Origin: Psococerastis gibbosa
Lineage: Eukaryota; Arthropoda; Insecta; Psocodea; Psocidae
Reading direction: 5' to 3'
NCBI GenBank assembly: GCA_963971405.1
Contig: OZ020484.1
Coordinates: forward strand, 7,068,001-7,132,000
DNA: 64,000 nt
Numbering within the stretch: the first letter of the stretch is position 1; the number at the start of each line of letters is the position of its first letter. Shown here piece by piece: positions 35,101 through 42,190 of the stretch. A program made the position numbers and the translations under genes. The notes under the pieces were generated by a model, which was given only the letters and a program-made list of their open reading frames with translations, had not been told where the DNA came from and did no database searches.

Positions 35101-36431
35101 GATGACAACAGAAAATGTGCGAATTGGGTTTTCGTTAATGAACTTACACAATACAAAAAAGTACGTGAAATTTAAACTAGATATAATTAATCATAATTTA
35201 TGTTTATCTATAAAAAAAATTAAATAAACCCGCAAAACCTAATCGATTTAACCGAACTTTTGCACCTGTCCTCCCTCTAAATCCAATCCTAGCTACGCCC
35301 ATGATTTTAGCCGGTGTAGGTAAACACGCGTATCAGTTTGCCAAAGGTCAAAAATTCACGTGGAAACAAGGCTAATATTGTCCGGAAATCTATGGGGCCG
35401 TTGTCATTGAGCTTGCATCCATTAAAAGCCCTTAAATTAATAATAAGAAGAAACACCTACATAGGTTCTATTGTATGTCCTTCAGTATTTACTAACAATA
35501 TAGGAGCGATTCCATCTACGCGCAGGTAAATCTGTGGTTTAGTATTATTTTTAGATGAAGCTTACTGTAGTTATTGGCCACCTCTGGGTCACCCCGAAAT
35601 AGTTTGGCTCCTAATTTTTATTTGTCCCCCTGATACACAAGCTACGGACCCCAATTTAGGAAAGCCGGTTACAGATGGAAAGCCAAATCTTGGTAAGTGC
35701 AGCCAAGGCCACAACAAGGGGGTCCGGACCCCCTAGAAATATTTGAAGCGTACACTTGACAGAATGGAGTCTTAAATATATTAAGGTTCCCGGTGACATC
35801 AAAATTTCTGGCTGCGGCCTTTAACGGCCTTTAGTGCAGCTGTTGTAATCGGCTGAACGGTTGAACTGTTGCCTATAAAGGTATTATATTTTTCTAGGCT
35901 ATGCAAAAGGGAAAAGGTTTGCAACATACCTGTCTTTTTGAAGCTTCCTTTATTCTTCAGGGCCGCCTGCCGGTACCTATTCTCCTTTTTCCCTTGCTGA
36001 TATCCGACAATATTTTTCTGCGCCTGGGCCTTTTGTGATGCCGCAGCATTACTTTTCGTTTTCTTGACAACCTTGACAACCTTCCGATTGTTACTCTTCA
36101 CAGGAGTAACATTCTTAGTATTAGGAGTGAAAAACAGAGTCTGCTGAGCCTGCACAGGTTGCTTGTTATTATTCGCCATAAACACAGCCTCTCGAACACC
36201 AGGAGCGTATGGAATCTCGAAACTCTGCTTCAAATGATACAAACTCTTCTGCGGCTGAACCAAAGTCGCAGCAGGTGCCTGATGTTGTACGACAGGAGTG
36301 GGGTAGACGGGGGATCTCCACGCGTAGGAAACATAGGGCTGCTGGGGATTTTGATTGTAAAAAACTGGGTTTTGCGCTGCTGCAAAAGTCCACGCAAACA
36401 ACAACACAAAGTTCAAAAGCGCGCGAACCAT
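14021..36431 (-). CDS. Secreted CBM14 (peritrophin-type) chitin-binding protein, six-exon model
   Basis: Model: 36431-35930, 22642-21865, 21670-21504, 20941-20799, 19695-19398, 14178-14021. All introns are GT-AG and all five phase junctions (1,2,1,0,1) agree, giving 2046 nt and about 681 residues. Order: signal peptide (1 to ~19), basic Gln/Asn/Lys-rich region (to ~167), repeats of the PQPGYPQPQ type (to ~345), acidic Gly/Glu/Thr linker, CBM14 no. 1 (~425-477), CBM14 no. 2 (~490-543), Gln/Gly/Glu linker, CBM14 no. 3 (~631-680). Each domain has the six cysteines of the family; domains 1 and 2 end in CDYPQNVDC and CDYDYRVDC, as in obstructor/Gasp-like proteins. Such proteins are exported and bind chitin in cuticle or peritrophic matrix. 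A TATA box precedes exon 1. Exons 2-5 are secure; joining exon 1 across 13.3 kb and exon 6 across 5.2 kb is inference from phase and protein logic. Confidence 0.72.
14541..14700. mobile_element. hAT MITE, 160 bp
   Basis: Ends are CAGGGACGGATCC and GAAACCGTCCCTG, flanked by GCTTAGCC (14533-14540) and GCTTAGAC (14701-14708), an 8-bp duplication with one change. It contains a G-rich block near one end and 14 C near the other. It lies in the last intron of the CBM14 gene. Confidence 0.85.
14905..15180. repeat. Imperfect GAA/GAC purine-rich tract
   Basis: About 275 bases of nearly pure A/G with scattered C on the plus strand (gaagaagaag, gacgacgacg). The Leu- and Phe-rich frames on the minus strand are artefacts. 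It lies in the last intron of the CBM14 gene. Confidence 0.9.
15555..16640. repeat. Degenerate tandem duplications, ~130 to ~850-bp periods
   Basis: Blocks recur: ctgcgcaaggctgc (15597, 16389), gttagtgcgatatt (about 15878, 16485), gatgcacccag.gc.ttgg (15938, 16070, 16550) and tctgatgcctaatgcac (three times). Family F copy 2 interrupts one unit. Open frames inside are repeat artefacts. Confidence 0.75.
15666..15834. mobile_element. Palindromic MITE, family F, copy 2
   Basis: Begins CAGCCTGATCATGGCGAT and ends in the exact inverse. Arms of about 60 bp are nearly identical to each other and to copy 1. It interrupts a tandem-repeat unit, and the uninterrupted counterpart is at about 16420-16465. 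Confidence 0.85.
17685..18393. mobile_element. piggyBac-type non-autonomous element
   Basis: Flanked by TTAA on both sides (17681-17684 and 18394-18397). Ends are CCCTTTCGTGGGC and GCTCACGAAAGGA, inverted, as in piggyBac relatives. Subterminal blocks GTGGGAAG and CTTCCCAC recur near both ends. No transposase frame. It carries an inner GC-tract segment (17826-18021). It lies in the last intron of the CBM14 gene. Confidence 0.85.
17826..18021. mobile_element. hAT-like GC-tract segment inside the piggyBac-type element
   Basis: Contains two 10-C runs, GTGGCGGCTCCACTCC and, near its right edge, AGGAACCGCCACTG, a typical hAT end. No target duplication is visible, so its limits are approximate. Confidence 0.5.
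18950..19230 (+). mobile_element. Possible LINE-like coding remnant
   Basis: Plus-strand frame with one stop reads [18 protein letters not shown], then [19 protein letters not shown]. The second part resembles the end of LINE-type polyproteins. Lies in intron 5 of the CBM14 gene. Confidence 0.3.
19398..19695 (-). CDS. Exon 5: end of CBM14 no. 2 and Q/G/E-rich linker
   Basis: The acceptor is tgtttcag (ends 19696). It opens with [15 protein letters not shown], the last two cysteines of CBM14 no. 2, then a Pro stretch and a Gln/Gly/Glu-rich linker ending [10 protein letters not shown]. The reading frame meets TGA at 19392-19390, but a good donor, caa|gtaagt, sits at 19398/19397, phase 1. The exon can therefore either terminate two codons beyond the donor or splice to exon 6. 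Confidence 0.85.
20147..20290. mobile_element. Foldback MITE, family B copy 2, short form
   Basis: 144 bp: GGCCCCCATTCCACATACGTC ... and GACATATGTGGAATGGGCGCC inverted. The family A/B core is absent. The middle has gacgtggtagcaga, a piece of the family A arm. It lies in intron 4 of the CBM14 gene. Confidence 0.78.
20601..20657. repeat. TTTTATT-rich tract
   Basis: Low-complexity T/A stretch (ttattttatttattttattt) in intron 4 of the CBM14 gene. Confidence 0.8.
20799..20941 (-). CDS. Exon 4: first part of CBM14 domain no. 2
   Basis: The acceptor is cattgttacag (ends 20942) and the donor is gtaagt (20798). It encodes [18 protein letters not shown] followed by [13 protein letters not shown] and [12 protein letters not shown], the N-terminal two thirds of an obstructor-like CBM14 domain. 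The phase-0 junction with exon 5 rebuilds ...GLGYND-ELGVCDY..., giving an unbroken six-cysteine domain. Confidence 0.92.
21119..21330 (-). mobile_element. LINE C-terminal fragment in intron 3 of the CBM14 gene
   Basis: Minus strand shows [12 protein letters not shown] and [10 protein letters not shown]. It shares ctggtaccagtc.ctcttctga and following bases with 60770-61000. Old and frameless. Confidence 0.45.
21504..21670 (-). CDS. Exon 3: CBM14 domain no. 1
   Basis: The acceptor is cttcccag (ends 21671) and the donor is gtaagt (21503). The exon supplies cysteines 2 to 6: C-NRFVN-C, then a long spacer with [16 protein letters not shown]. With the cysteine from exon 2, the spacing is about C-x12-C-x5-C-x9-C-x12-C-x8-C, which fits CBM14. 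Aromatic residues lie at the usual chitin-contact positions (F in NRFVNCW, Y in GYCDY). Confidence 0.92.
21865..22642 (-). CDS. Exon 2: P/Q/G/Y repeat region, acidic linker, first Cys of CBM14 no. 1
   Basis: The acceptor is tctttttag at 22650-22643 and the donor is gtatgt at 21864. The open frame begins PGKIYNQKK, then carries about 160 residues of degenerate PQPGYPQPQ-type repeats coded by a 21-27-bp minisatellite, then an acidic Gly/Glu/Asp/Thr linker. It ends ...NSAC plus two bases, supplying the first cysteine of the domain completed in exon 3. Tyr-containing Pro/Gln repeats are common in cuticular and matrix proteins. In-frame preservation of a highly repetitive tract over about 480 bases argues that it is translated. 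Confidence 0.85.
22650..24470. other. Intron 1 of the CBM14 gene, unremarkable part
   Basis: No exon-like frame. A worn internal duplication lies at 23860-24010 (ggacaaaatgctg.gg.aagcc twice). Confidence 0.5.
24475..24575 (+). mobile_element. Possible hAT end
   Basis: CAGTGATCGGCAACCCGTGG and gcgagccaaatttggtgctt resemble one end of hAT elements. The other end and the target duplication were not found. Confidence 0.35.
24726..25043. mobile_element. Foldback MITE, family A, copy 6, with the inner-type end outermost
   Basis: Begins GGCGGGGTTTCCACC and ends GGTGGAAACCCCGCC, the ends that lie inside copies 1-5. Within its right arm a further pair (GGAAACACCGCC, then gtcttgaatgtctgttacc) appears but is absent from the left arm, so the copy is rearranged. 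Core as in the family. Confidence 0.8.
25357..25500 (+). mobile_element. SINE family 1, copy 3
   Basis: Plus strand: GGTTCGAGTCTTACACTAGC, then gcttcggagggcgtgtaaag and ggctttatagccctaactcc, ending near agtaatagaac. A second tRNA-like head in the opposite orientation lies at about 25120-25180. Confidence 0.7.
25500..26640. other. Intron 1 of the CBM14 gene, no element assigned
   Basis: AT-rich with a short AATA tract. cttttgcacctgtcc and nearby bases recur at 35210-35290, so part of it (26250-26420) is an unassigned repeat. Confidence 0.45.
26640..27198 (-). mobile_element. SINE family 2, copy 2, split by a foldback MITE
   Basis: The tail (acaaacaatttaacgaatgt, cctcttcaatcgcct) is at 26640-26703 and the head (gtgtcgagttgcgacacgtc) at 27088-27198. 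The 384 bases between are family A copy 2. Confidence 0.78.
26704..27087. mobile_element. Nested foldback MITE, family A, copy 2, inside a SINE
   Basis: Same arms as copy 1 with CCGACCGGCTAGGGC, and the core in the opposite orientation. It interrupts a SINE2 unit: the tail lies at 26640-26703 and the head at 27088-27198. Flanks are cacTA and TAgtc. Confidence 0.9.
27203..27596. mobile_element. Foldback MITE, family A, copy 7, variant ends
   Basis: Outer ends GGCGCGGTTTCCACC and GGTGGAAACCGCGCC differ from copies 1-5, but the middle arm (acggtgacgtggtagcag), inner arm and core are shared. It sits about 115 bases from copy 2, at the head of the interrupted SINE2. Confidence 0.85.
27600..28416. 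other. Intron 1 of the CBM14 gene, nothing recognised
   Basis: No repeat or frame could be supported between family A copy 7 and the split hAT MITE. Confidence 0.5.
28425..29469. mobile_element. hAT MITE of the CAGGGACGGAT family, split by a second insertion
   Basis: Starts CAGGGACGGATCTAG, ends ATCCGTCTTTG, with a perfect 8-bp target duplication CCCATGAT (28417-28424 and 29470-29477). The outer parts match the intact copies at 40810 and 57554. The middle is interrupted by an 889-bp repeat (28515-29403). Runs of 10-12 G mark both arms. Confidence 0.9.
28515..29403 (+). mobile_element. ~850-bp interspersed repeat, family C, copy 3, inside a hAT MITE
   Basis: Same ends as copy 2: GGAACCGGTCCGAGTTTACT and TGTATAAATTGGAAAGCAAT. 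Because the surrounding hAT MITE is known intact elsewhere, both limits of family C are fixed here to within a few bases. The tract reads GACAGACAGACAGAGCGACA with variants. Confidence 0.88.
29478..30365. other. Intron 1 of the CBM14 gene, nothing recognised
   Basis: Only a SINE2 tail scrap (gttaaatcgcgtacaaacaa near 29813) and TA-rich runs (29955-29985). Confidence 0.5.
30366..30595. mobile_element. Palindromic MITE with ~55-bp inverted arms
   Basis: Left arm GCAGGCGGTTGCGGGAGCGG plus gtaaaataaacata; the right arm is the inverse (tatgtttattttat, then CACTCCCGCAACCGCCTGTT). Only one copy is in the window. Confidence 0.8.
30692..31188. mobile_element. Terminal-inverted-repeat element, ~500 bp
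   Basis: Starts CAGTGTTGGTGTTATCGAGT, ends ACTCGATAACTCGATAACACTG. The ends pair over about 20 bases and the pentamer TCGAT/ATCGA recurs near both. No target duplication found and no frame inside. Confidence 0.6.
31190..32170. other. Intron 1 of the CBM14 gene, nothing recognised
   Basis: AT-rich unique sequence. No frame, repeat or RNA feature seen. Confidence 0.5.
32171..32310 (-). repeat. Inverted repeat enclosing a tRNA-like 3' half
   Basis: cctgtattttgtgttacct (32171) and aggtaacacaaaatacag (to 32310) are inverted. Between them, on the minus strand, GGACTTGGCGTGGG TTCGAATCCC GTC ATGTCCA looks like the T-arm and acceptor end of a tRNA. No matching 5' acceptor strand or D arm exists, so it is not a tRNA gene. 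A worn second copy is near 32575-32660. Confidence 0.55.
32325..32540 (+). repeat. Family H interspersed repeat, copy 1
   Basis: Contains ttttggctattggcaaactg, tatgttcttaatgtcaacaa and gataatggacaagctgagac. Similar units are at 34400-34660 (inverted), 35325-35420 (partial), 48340-48565 and 52112-52350. Confidence 0.7.
33040..34315 (+). mobile_element. LINE 3' region with (ATTGT)n tail
   Basis: Broken frames show [15 protein letters not shown] and [20 protein letters not shown], then (33715-33942) [20 protein letters not shown] and [10 protein letters not shown], the C-terminal end of a CR1/Jockey-type ORF2. A non-coding 3' end follows, with repeated ttagtttagt and a terminal ATTGT/AAATA repeat at 34275-34312. 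Several frameshifts and stops make it a dead 5'-truncated copy. Confidence 0.72.
34400..34660 (-). repeat. Family H interspersed repeat, copy 2
   Basis: Inverse orientation: gtctcagcttgtccatcata, then caaaaaatgcatacgg and gaaatccatggggtcgttgg. A second, shorter piece of the unit precedes it. Confidence 0.65.
35325..35420 (-). repeat. Family H interspersed repeat, partial copy
   Basis: cagtttgccaaaggtcaaaa and gaaatctatggggccgttgt match the middle of the family. Confidence 0.5.
35930..36431 (-). CDS. Exon 1: signal peptide and basic Q/N/K-rich segment
   Basis: The ATG at 36431-36429 has a strong context (G at -3, G at +4). The first residues, [19 protein letters not shown], form a classic secretion signal. 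After cleavage the sequence is rich in Gln, Asn, Pro, Tyr and Lys, with no cysteine and no recognised domain. A 5' extension to 36467 would need a non-ATG start and is not used. The exon ends in AAGACAG followed by gtatgt (donor at 35929-35928), phase 1. The frame runs on to about 35799 without this donor, giving a shorter readthrough product that lacks any chitin-binding domain. Confidence 0.75.
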
Positions 36432-36480
36432 TTCTTTGGGGATGTAGACCGGCAATGTCACGGTCAAAGTAGTGGGGGGC

Positions 36481-36490
36481 GCTTTTATAT
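36481..36490 (-). promoter_or_regulatory. TATA box of the CBM14 gene
   Basis: On the minus strand atataaaagc lies 50-59 bases upstream of the ATG at 36431, inside a locally GC-rich stretch. This predicts a start of transcription near 36455-36462 and a short 5' UTR of about 25-30 bases. Strong TATA boxes with short leaders are typical of abundantly expressed cuticle or matrix genes. Confidence 0.6.
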
Positions 36491-36499
36491 GGGGAACCT

Positions 36500-37790
36500 G
36501 TTGTTGTCCCCACTCCCGGGGCGCTGACCCATCTCCAGCCTATGCGAAACCTGGACTTCCAGGCCCGGGACGCGTCTATTCCAGAAATTAGTCATGAAAA
36601 CGTTGGCAGATTTGCCAATTTACAATTTACTTGCTTGACACTTGTTTTTAGATATTGCTCACCTACCCACTGCCTAGATGAAAATCTCACTATACCTGCG
36701 CATATAGTAATTTATACTTTCCCATTTTCTTTGGCGGAAAATTTCAAAAACTGTGAAAAGTTTATGGTTCTTACAAGTGTTACATTGTATAAGCTTACCG
36801 CATTTCTCGTGACTTTCTTGATCCATTGCCATGCTTAAGAAGGCTCCAAATCCCTGTCTTCTTTGGTTAATGGATTAACAGGCGTAGGTTTAGTCCTGTA
36901 TGGCTGCCTTGTCGGTCAATTCATCAAAACATAAGGGCTTTGACCTGGGAAATTAGGTTTATTTTAAGAGCGTACTACGTCCCGCAGGAAATTGGCAGCC
37001 CAAAATTTAATACTTCTTATTTTTTGGTTAATTAACTATACAAGTTATTAAAATATTTTAAACTTTTATAACAGGCTACCAATGGGGTTCATTTGTGGCG
37101 TCATTTTGTAGATGGCAGCACCAGTTGCAATGATATCAAAGCGTTGATTTTTCCATAAGCCTCAATACTATTTTTAAATGATTTTTAATTACGTATTATT
37201 TTAAAGTGATATTTTTCTATAAATCATGGAGAATATACATATTAAATTATATGCAGCGAAATAAGGTCCAGGCATAGTAAAAATATTATAAAAAATATTA
37301 AAAGAATTAATTAGATGCTAAGAGCTTAGTTTTTGCATGCAAACGGCGGCCATTTTGAATAATATGGACATCGGTTTGTCGTCAGCGAACCTAGTGACCA
37401 AAACTGTCCCTACAGAACCTCATTGCATTCAAGGCCTTATCTAGAAAAAAAATATACAGTCCAGCTACACTCTTCTTGAGTGACTCAATGTTTTTATTCA
37501 ATTGAAGAAGAGGTAAATGAATTACGAAATATATACACGACCATACTTTAAAGTTTTAACAGTGAATGACATAATTTAATACTTGGTTTTTATTTACGTA
37601 TGAAAATGCGAATCAATGATTTTGAATGCTTGTGTGTGTGTGTGTGATGTGTGAATGTAACGCTGTTCGACTATCAGCAATATCGTGAATATCACCTATT
37701 TTAATTTTAATCAGTTTCAAATAATCACACCAGGTTCATATAACCCCTATTATACTACTACAAAGTAGTATAGGCCTATAAGGACTTGTA
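36500..37790. other. Upstream region of the CBM14 gene
   Basis: No element identified, apart from a (TG)n run near 37628-37644. It is one of the longest stretches here without visible transposons, so regulatory sequence is plausible but not shown. Confidence 0.45.
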
Positions 37791-37793
37791 TAA

Positions 37794-38179
37794 GGCGCCC
37801 ATTCCATTGACCGGCTAGGGCTATTTCCAACAACGGTGACGTGGTAGCAGACATTCAAGACTTAGGTGCGTTTCCACCGACCTCGCATTGCAGATTGCAA
37901 ATGACATTGACGGAAATGTTTTTTTTTTTTTTTTTTAATAGAAATCTATTAAAATGTTTGTAATTAACATATCCCATGAAGCCATTTTTTAATTTTAGTT
38001 TGTTTGTTTGTGATTTTACTGTATGATCATTGATCAATTTTAACTATGGCATAGAGGAAAATATACATTTCCGTCAATTCTGCAATGCGCGGTCGGTGGA
38101 AACCTACCTAAGTCTTGAATGTCTGCTACCACGTCACCGTTGTTGGAAATAGCCCTAGCCGGTCAATGGAATGGGCACC
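37794..38179. mobile_element. Nested foldback MITE, family A, copy 3
   Basis: Very close to copy 1: both have ATTGACCGGC ends and ttccaacaacg in the arm, so these two form a subfamily. It differs by a longer T run (16 versus 8) next to the core. Confidence 0.88.
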
Positions 38180-38930
38180 TAAGTGATAGTCTGCCTACGT
38201 AACTATTGTATTATAGCCTATTCATATAATCGCCTATACAAGTTTGTTCACCAATGGCTTAGCATATATAGGCTTGCTTACTTAGCCCAAAAACCAGGCC
38301 GAATATGACCTACAAGTACTACAACTGGTTTGTATACATAGTTGCCTAGATGAGTTATTTGGTTGCATAATAAAGCAACGTCCTGCTCAAATACTCGTAT
38401 AGGTACGGTACCTGGGGCTCGAGGAGTAGGTGTACCTTATATTAATTGAGCGACACTTGTTACTCCGGGCTTGCGGCCCCTACTTTCTCGCGCGAACCTG
38501 AATTTTCTGTGACACAGGTTTTGCTAACGGACCGCGGTACTTCAGTTTAGAGCTAGTCATACGTTAGTATTGGAGATTGGAATAGTTCAGGTGGTTTAGC
38601 CCCCCCCCCCCATGCCTTTGTCTATGAATGCGTATTGTTTATGCCTATTAATAAATGTCGTGAACTTTACAGTCTAAATAGTTGATGAATATTTATTTTC
38701 AGGATTGACCGTGTTGAACATCTTCAGCGAAGGAAATATAGGAGTGCCGGAATAAATTATATTCTTATCTTGATTTGTTGTGGAGCGCCCACCACTACTC
38801 AATTGATGTACCGTAAAGTTGGAAATTTAGGCTGTGTATTATTTTGTCACCTTTGAAAATAAAAAAAAGATGAAAGTACGCCAAGAATTAGAGTCCTGTG
38901 GGTTCTCACCGTCAAGAACAGAGGGAACCT
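38180..38930. other. Nothing recognised
   Basis: Unassigned sequence with a 10-C run at about 38600. Confidence 0.5.
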
Positions 38931-38931
38931 C

Positions 38932-39048
38932 TACCACTTTTTTGGGTTCCTGGGACCTCAAAACGTGTAAATCCGTTGAAATCTTGGAATCGAAAATTTC
39001 GACCATCACAAAGTTTTCCTTATACTACGAATAAAATGGAAAGCAATA
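38932..39048 (+). repeat. Family C 3' fragment, copy 4
   Basis: Contains accacttttttgggttcctg, cgaaaatttcgaccatcaca and ggaaagcaata. Only the last ~115 bases of the family are present. Confidence 0.75.
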
Positions 39049-39049
39049 A

Positions 39050-40085
39050 TATGGATATCTCATTGTCCTCAGCGATCTTAGTGACCAAAATTGTCCCTAC
39101 AGAACCTTATATACGAGGTATACAAGTACACTGTGTACGAAACGTATCGGCTTCTGTATGTAATAATCCAAAGGATGAAAGTAGGACTGAGGGCCCCGGC
39201 AAAAGAAATATATCCTGTTGGATAAACCTGAGGCACAGCAGTCTCTAAGGTCCAAATTGCCTTGATGATTGCCAATTTTCGATAGAAGAGGAATTTAAAG
39301 TAGACGAAGATACGAGTACATTTACGAGTTGATTTTGAATTCTACGGTTTTTTATATAATTTTTACTTAATTTTTTTTAATACGTTTATAATTTTTATTC
39401 AGCTTAAATTTAACCTAAATGTAGGTAAATGGGTAACTTACCCAATGGTTTGGTCATTGGTGTTAAATAACTACAAATGAACTTTAAATAAGTTAAATGG
39501 GCACACATGGGAAAGAGGAAAATAATATATTTTTCTGCTTACACTTAATCTTTAAACCACGGTTAAACATAGGGAAAAAAATTGCAAAACTTGCAAAAAG
39601 ATGTTAAATTTGTTTCAAAATAATTTAATCCTAAAATTAAATGTAAGATCCTGGGTAAGTTATTTTTTGCCATTGCTAGTGACTCATTGCTAACGCAGAA
39701 TCCTACCTACATACAGTACACCCAGGTTTAGGTGTCATATTGTTTTTAAAAGGTTGAATGGTTCAACTAGAAGAAAATCTTAAAATGATTTATAAGTCAC
39801 TGATATAAGGCGTCCGAATATTAAAGAATTATCGCTCGGAAGCAGTGTATAAATCGGTCTTATCTAAATCAAACTACAGTATTAGAAATATAGGCTGCTT
39901 GAGTAAACTTCGTCCCTACGGCGCAACTTAACAGTTCCAAGGGTCAATATGATATCAGAAAATGTTCGAATATCATATTTACACCAGAAGTTACGACCGT
40001 CAGTTTAGTCCCCGTCCTAAATGCACCACAGACGGATCAAGTGCTAAGTTACGTGCTACCAGTGTGCCATGAGTGGTACCGGTAG
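39050..40085. other. No gene; short repeat shared with 7455-7610
   Basis: 39190-39310 (aacctgaggcacagcagt, gccaattttcgatagaagag) matches 7490-7610. The rest is unassigned and leads into the BTB gene; no MATH-domain exon was recognised. Confidence 0.5.
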
Positions 40086-40772
40086 TCCAAATGGACCTCT
40101 GATACTGATTCTTGTGAATTTGCGATATTAGTACCCCGAGATGTGGCGAACCTGACCGAAGGGTCCCATTTGGAAACTGTTCCAATTCGTAACAAGCTCG
40201 TCGATTTAGGCGATATGTTTGATGAAGGGATATTAAGCGATGTTACTCTCGTTGCGGCAGATGGAACCGAGATAAAAGCTCACAAAAATATACTCGCATG
40301 CTGTAGTGAAGTTTATGCTGCAATGTTTCGCTGCGGTACGTTGGAAAGTCAACGTAATCGTGTAGAGATTACGGATATTGACCGTGATGTTTTATTGGAG
40401 ATGTTGCTATATATGTATACGGGGACAACGAATAAAATTACAGAAATGGCAGAGTATTTAATTGCTGCCGCTGATAAATATGCGCTGATGGATCTGATGA
40501 GAGCATGTGAGAGTGCATTAGAAAAACAGCTTAATGCTGGAAATGTGTTTCAAATGTTAGCATTGGCTGATGGACATTGTTGCCAACAGCTCAAAGCCCA
40601 AGCAATGGAATTTATGAATATTATTCCGCCCATATGTTTTGAGGAACCAAATGCACAATTGAGAAACTTTAAGAGACCCTGGCCTTTCACAGAAGAAGTT
40701 ATTTTTCCTGTTCCATCCAAACGCAAATGTGTTGAGTCGTTATACAACAGATTGACTAGCGTACTTATATAA
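40086..40772 (+). CDS. BTB/POZ-domain protein, SPOP/TDPOZ-like, 5' end not seen
   Basis: The open frame begins after a stop at 40083 and ends at TAA 40770. From about 40200 it reads GDMFDEGILSDVTLVA, then KAHKNILACCSEVYAAMF, NRVEITDIDRDVLLEMLLYMY, AAADKYALMDLMRACE and LALADGHCCQQLKAQAMEF. This is a complete BTB domain plus the three-box/BACK-like tail of SPOP-type proteins, which recruit substrates to cullin-3 ubiquitin ligases through BTB and bind them through an N-terminal MATH domain. The stretch DSCEFAILVPRD before the BTB resembles the end of a MATH domain, but no MATH domain or in-frame ATG precedes it. The first in-frame ATG is at 40215 (about 185 residues). It is either the last exon of a MATH-BTB gene or a 5'-truncated copy. 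The reading frame is intact over 228 codons. Confidence 0.75.
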   Translation, partial: SKWTSDTDSCEFAILVPRDVANLTEGSHLETVPIRNKLVDLGDMFDEGILSDVTLVAADGTEIKAHKNILACCSEVYAAMFRCGTLESQRNRVEITDIDRDVLLEMLLYMYTGTTNKITEMAEYLIAAADKYALMDLMRACESALEKQLNAGNVFQMLALADGHCCQQLKAQAMEFMNIIPPICFEEPNAQLRNFKRPWPFTEEVIFPVPSKRKCVESLYNRLTSVLI

Positions 40773-40809
40773 TTATTGGGTATCGTCATTCAGTACAACT
40801 GAGAGGAAA

Positions 40810-40986
40810 CAAGGAGACGGATATAGGGGGGGGGGGGGCAGGGGGGTAGCTGCCCCCACCAAAATTTGGTAAATCTATTGTAAATTTAATTAATACGCTC
40901 TGATTTAATCGATCCTACATATGTTTTTCCTATTTTGACCCAAAACTACCCCCCTCCCCCCAAAAAATGGTCTCGATCCGTCCCTG
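40810..40986. mobile_element. hAT MITE of the CAGGGACGGAT family, intact, inverted
   Basis: 177 bp flanked by AGAGGAAA at 40802-40809 and 40987-40994. Ends are CAAGGAGACGGATA and GATCCGTCCCTG. It lies 37 bases after the stop codon of the BTB gene, so it probably forms part of that gene's 3' UTR or flank. It carries a 14-G run and two C-rich runs. Confidence 0.88.
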
Positions 40987-40989
40987 AGA

Positions 40990-42190
40990 GGAAACCTGCT
41001 CTTCCAGAGGTGCCCTTTCTTTCCTTAAGCACAAATATTTGAAGCCGCTTAACAAGAGATGATCGAGAGTAAATATAGTTTGTAATTATTTCAAAATATA
41101 GTGTAGTAAGTATTTTAAGAACATTGTTAATGTGTTTTGTTACCTGCTACATTGTCTTACCTTGTCCATTGTCGCTTAACTGTAACCGTTGTGGGTTGTC
41201 ATCGAAGACGTTCGCAACATTGCCAGCGGCCAATATTCAGACAGCAACAACATCAATAATGTCCGAAATATCAATGAGGTCGTTTTCAGGACAGGGTTTA
41301 GTGGGCCACTGAATGAAATGAAATGGACTTTATTGCAAATAACAAAAGGCGAACAATAAGACTATAAAGTCTTGTTTTCATGCTAACCTTAAAAACTAAA
41401 ACATTGTTTTATTAATAAATGGTTAAAATTAAATTAAATTAAATGGTTTAAATAAAATAAAATAAAATTGAAGAATAAATAATGGACCGAGTTGCATATC
41501 AATGTGTAGTGACTTTATTGCAAGACTGTAATTTTGAACCAGCAGTCCTGGGCAGTTGTTTTGGGCACTTATTAGGTTCTTTAGCCCATTTCTTACCTCA
41601 AAGTTCAGGTACGGCTTCCTTATGGTCAACATCTAGCATTGGTGTCCACATAGCGCCTTCAATTAATTACTTACCGGTAATGCCAATAAGTCGGTCGTGT
41701 GTCAGTGACCCATCCATGTGTGTGGCTCTTCATTGCAACTGTCATTTCGCCTTTGCCCCTTCGTTTTTAGTTACTCCACTCATTAATGACTTTATGAATG
41801 ACTGTCTAGTCGTCACCCAAAAGGTCTAACACTAGGTGACTAGGTGTTCCATAAATATAGATATAAACTAAAACCAAAGGGTCAGAATCAACTAGCATCT
41901 GATCATAGTGTTTGACGGTCTGGAGAATTGAGATCGAGCGTTCCGGTCCACTGCTTTGTTCGGTTCGATCCGGTTCAATCCAAGCAGATTCTCTTCATAG
42001 GGAGCACTTAGTGTGGTCCTTCTGGTTTAAAATGATTGTAAAATGTTTTTAAATTAATAAATAGTCATACTCATACTTCAACCGATTTATAATTATTTCA
42101 ATGTATAACCGGACCCAGTTCGGTCCCAGGTTCGGTTCGGTTCAACCCCACTCAGGACCAAATCCATTACTCTGGCATAATGCGCCTGAA
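40990..42190. other. No gene recognised
   Basis: The open frame at 41482-41829 has no recognisable family. A LINE-like tail (gaatgaaatgaaatggactt) lies near 41313. Confidence 0.45.

Noticed and set aside
36159-36527. Several frames overlapping exon 1 of the CBM14 gene on both strands
   Set aside because: Shadows of the signal-peptide exon.
1377-38037. Short minus-strand frames starting [15 protein letters not shown] in several places
   Set aside because: Translation of the foldback MITE core, repeated with each copy; no gene.
41482-41829. 115-codon plus-strand frame
   Set aside because: No domain, no splice context and no recognisable family.
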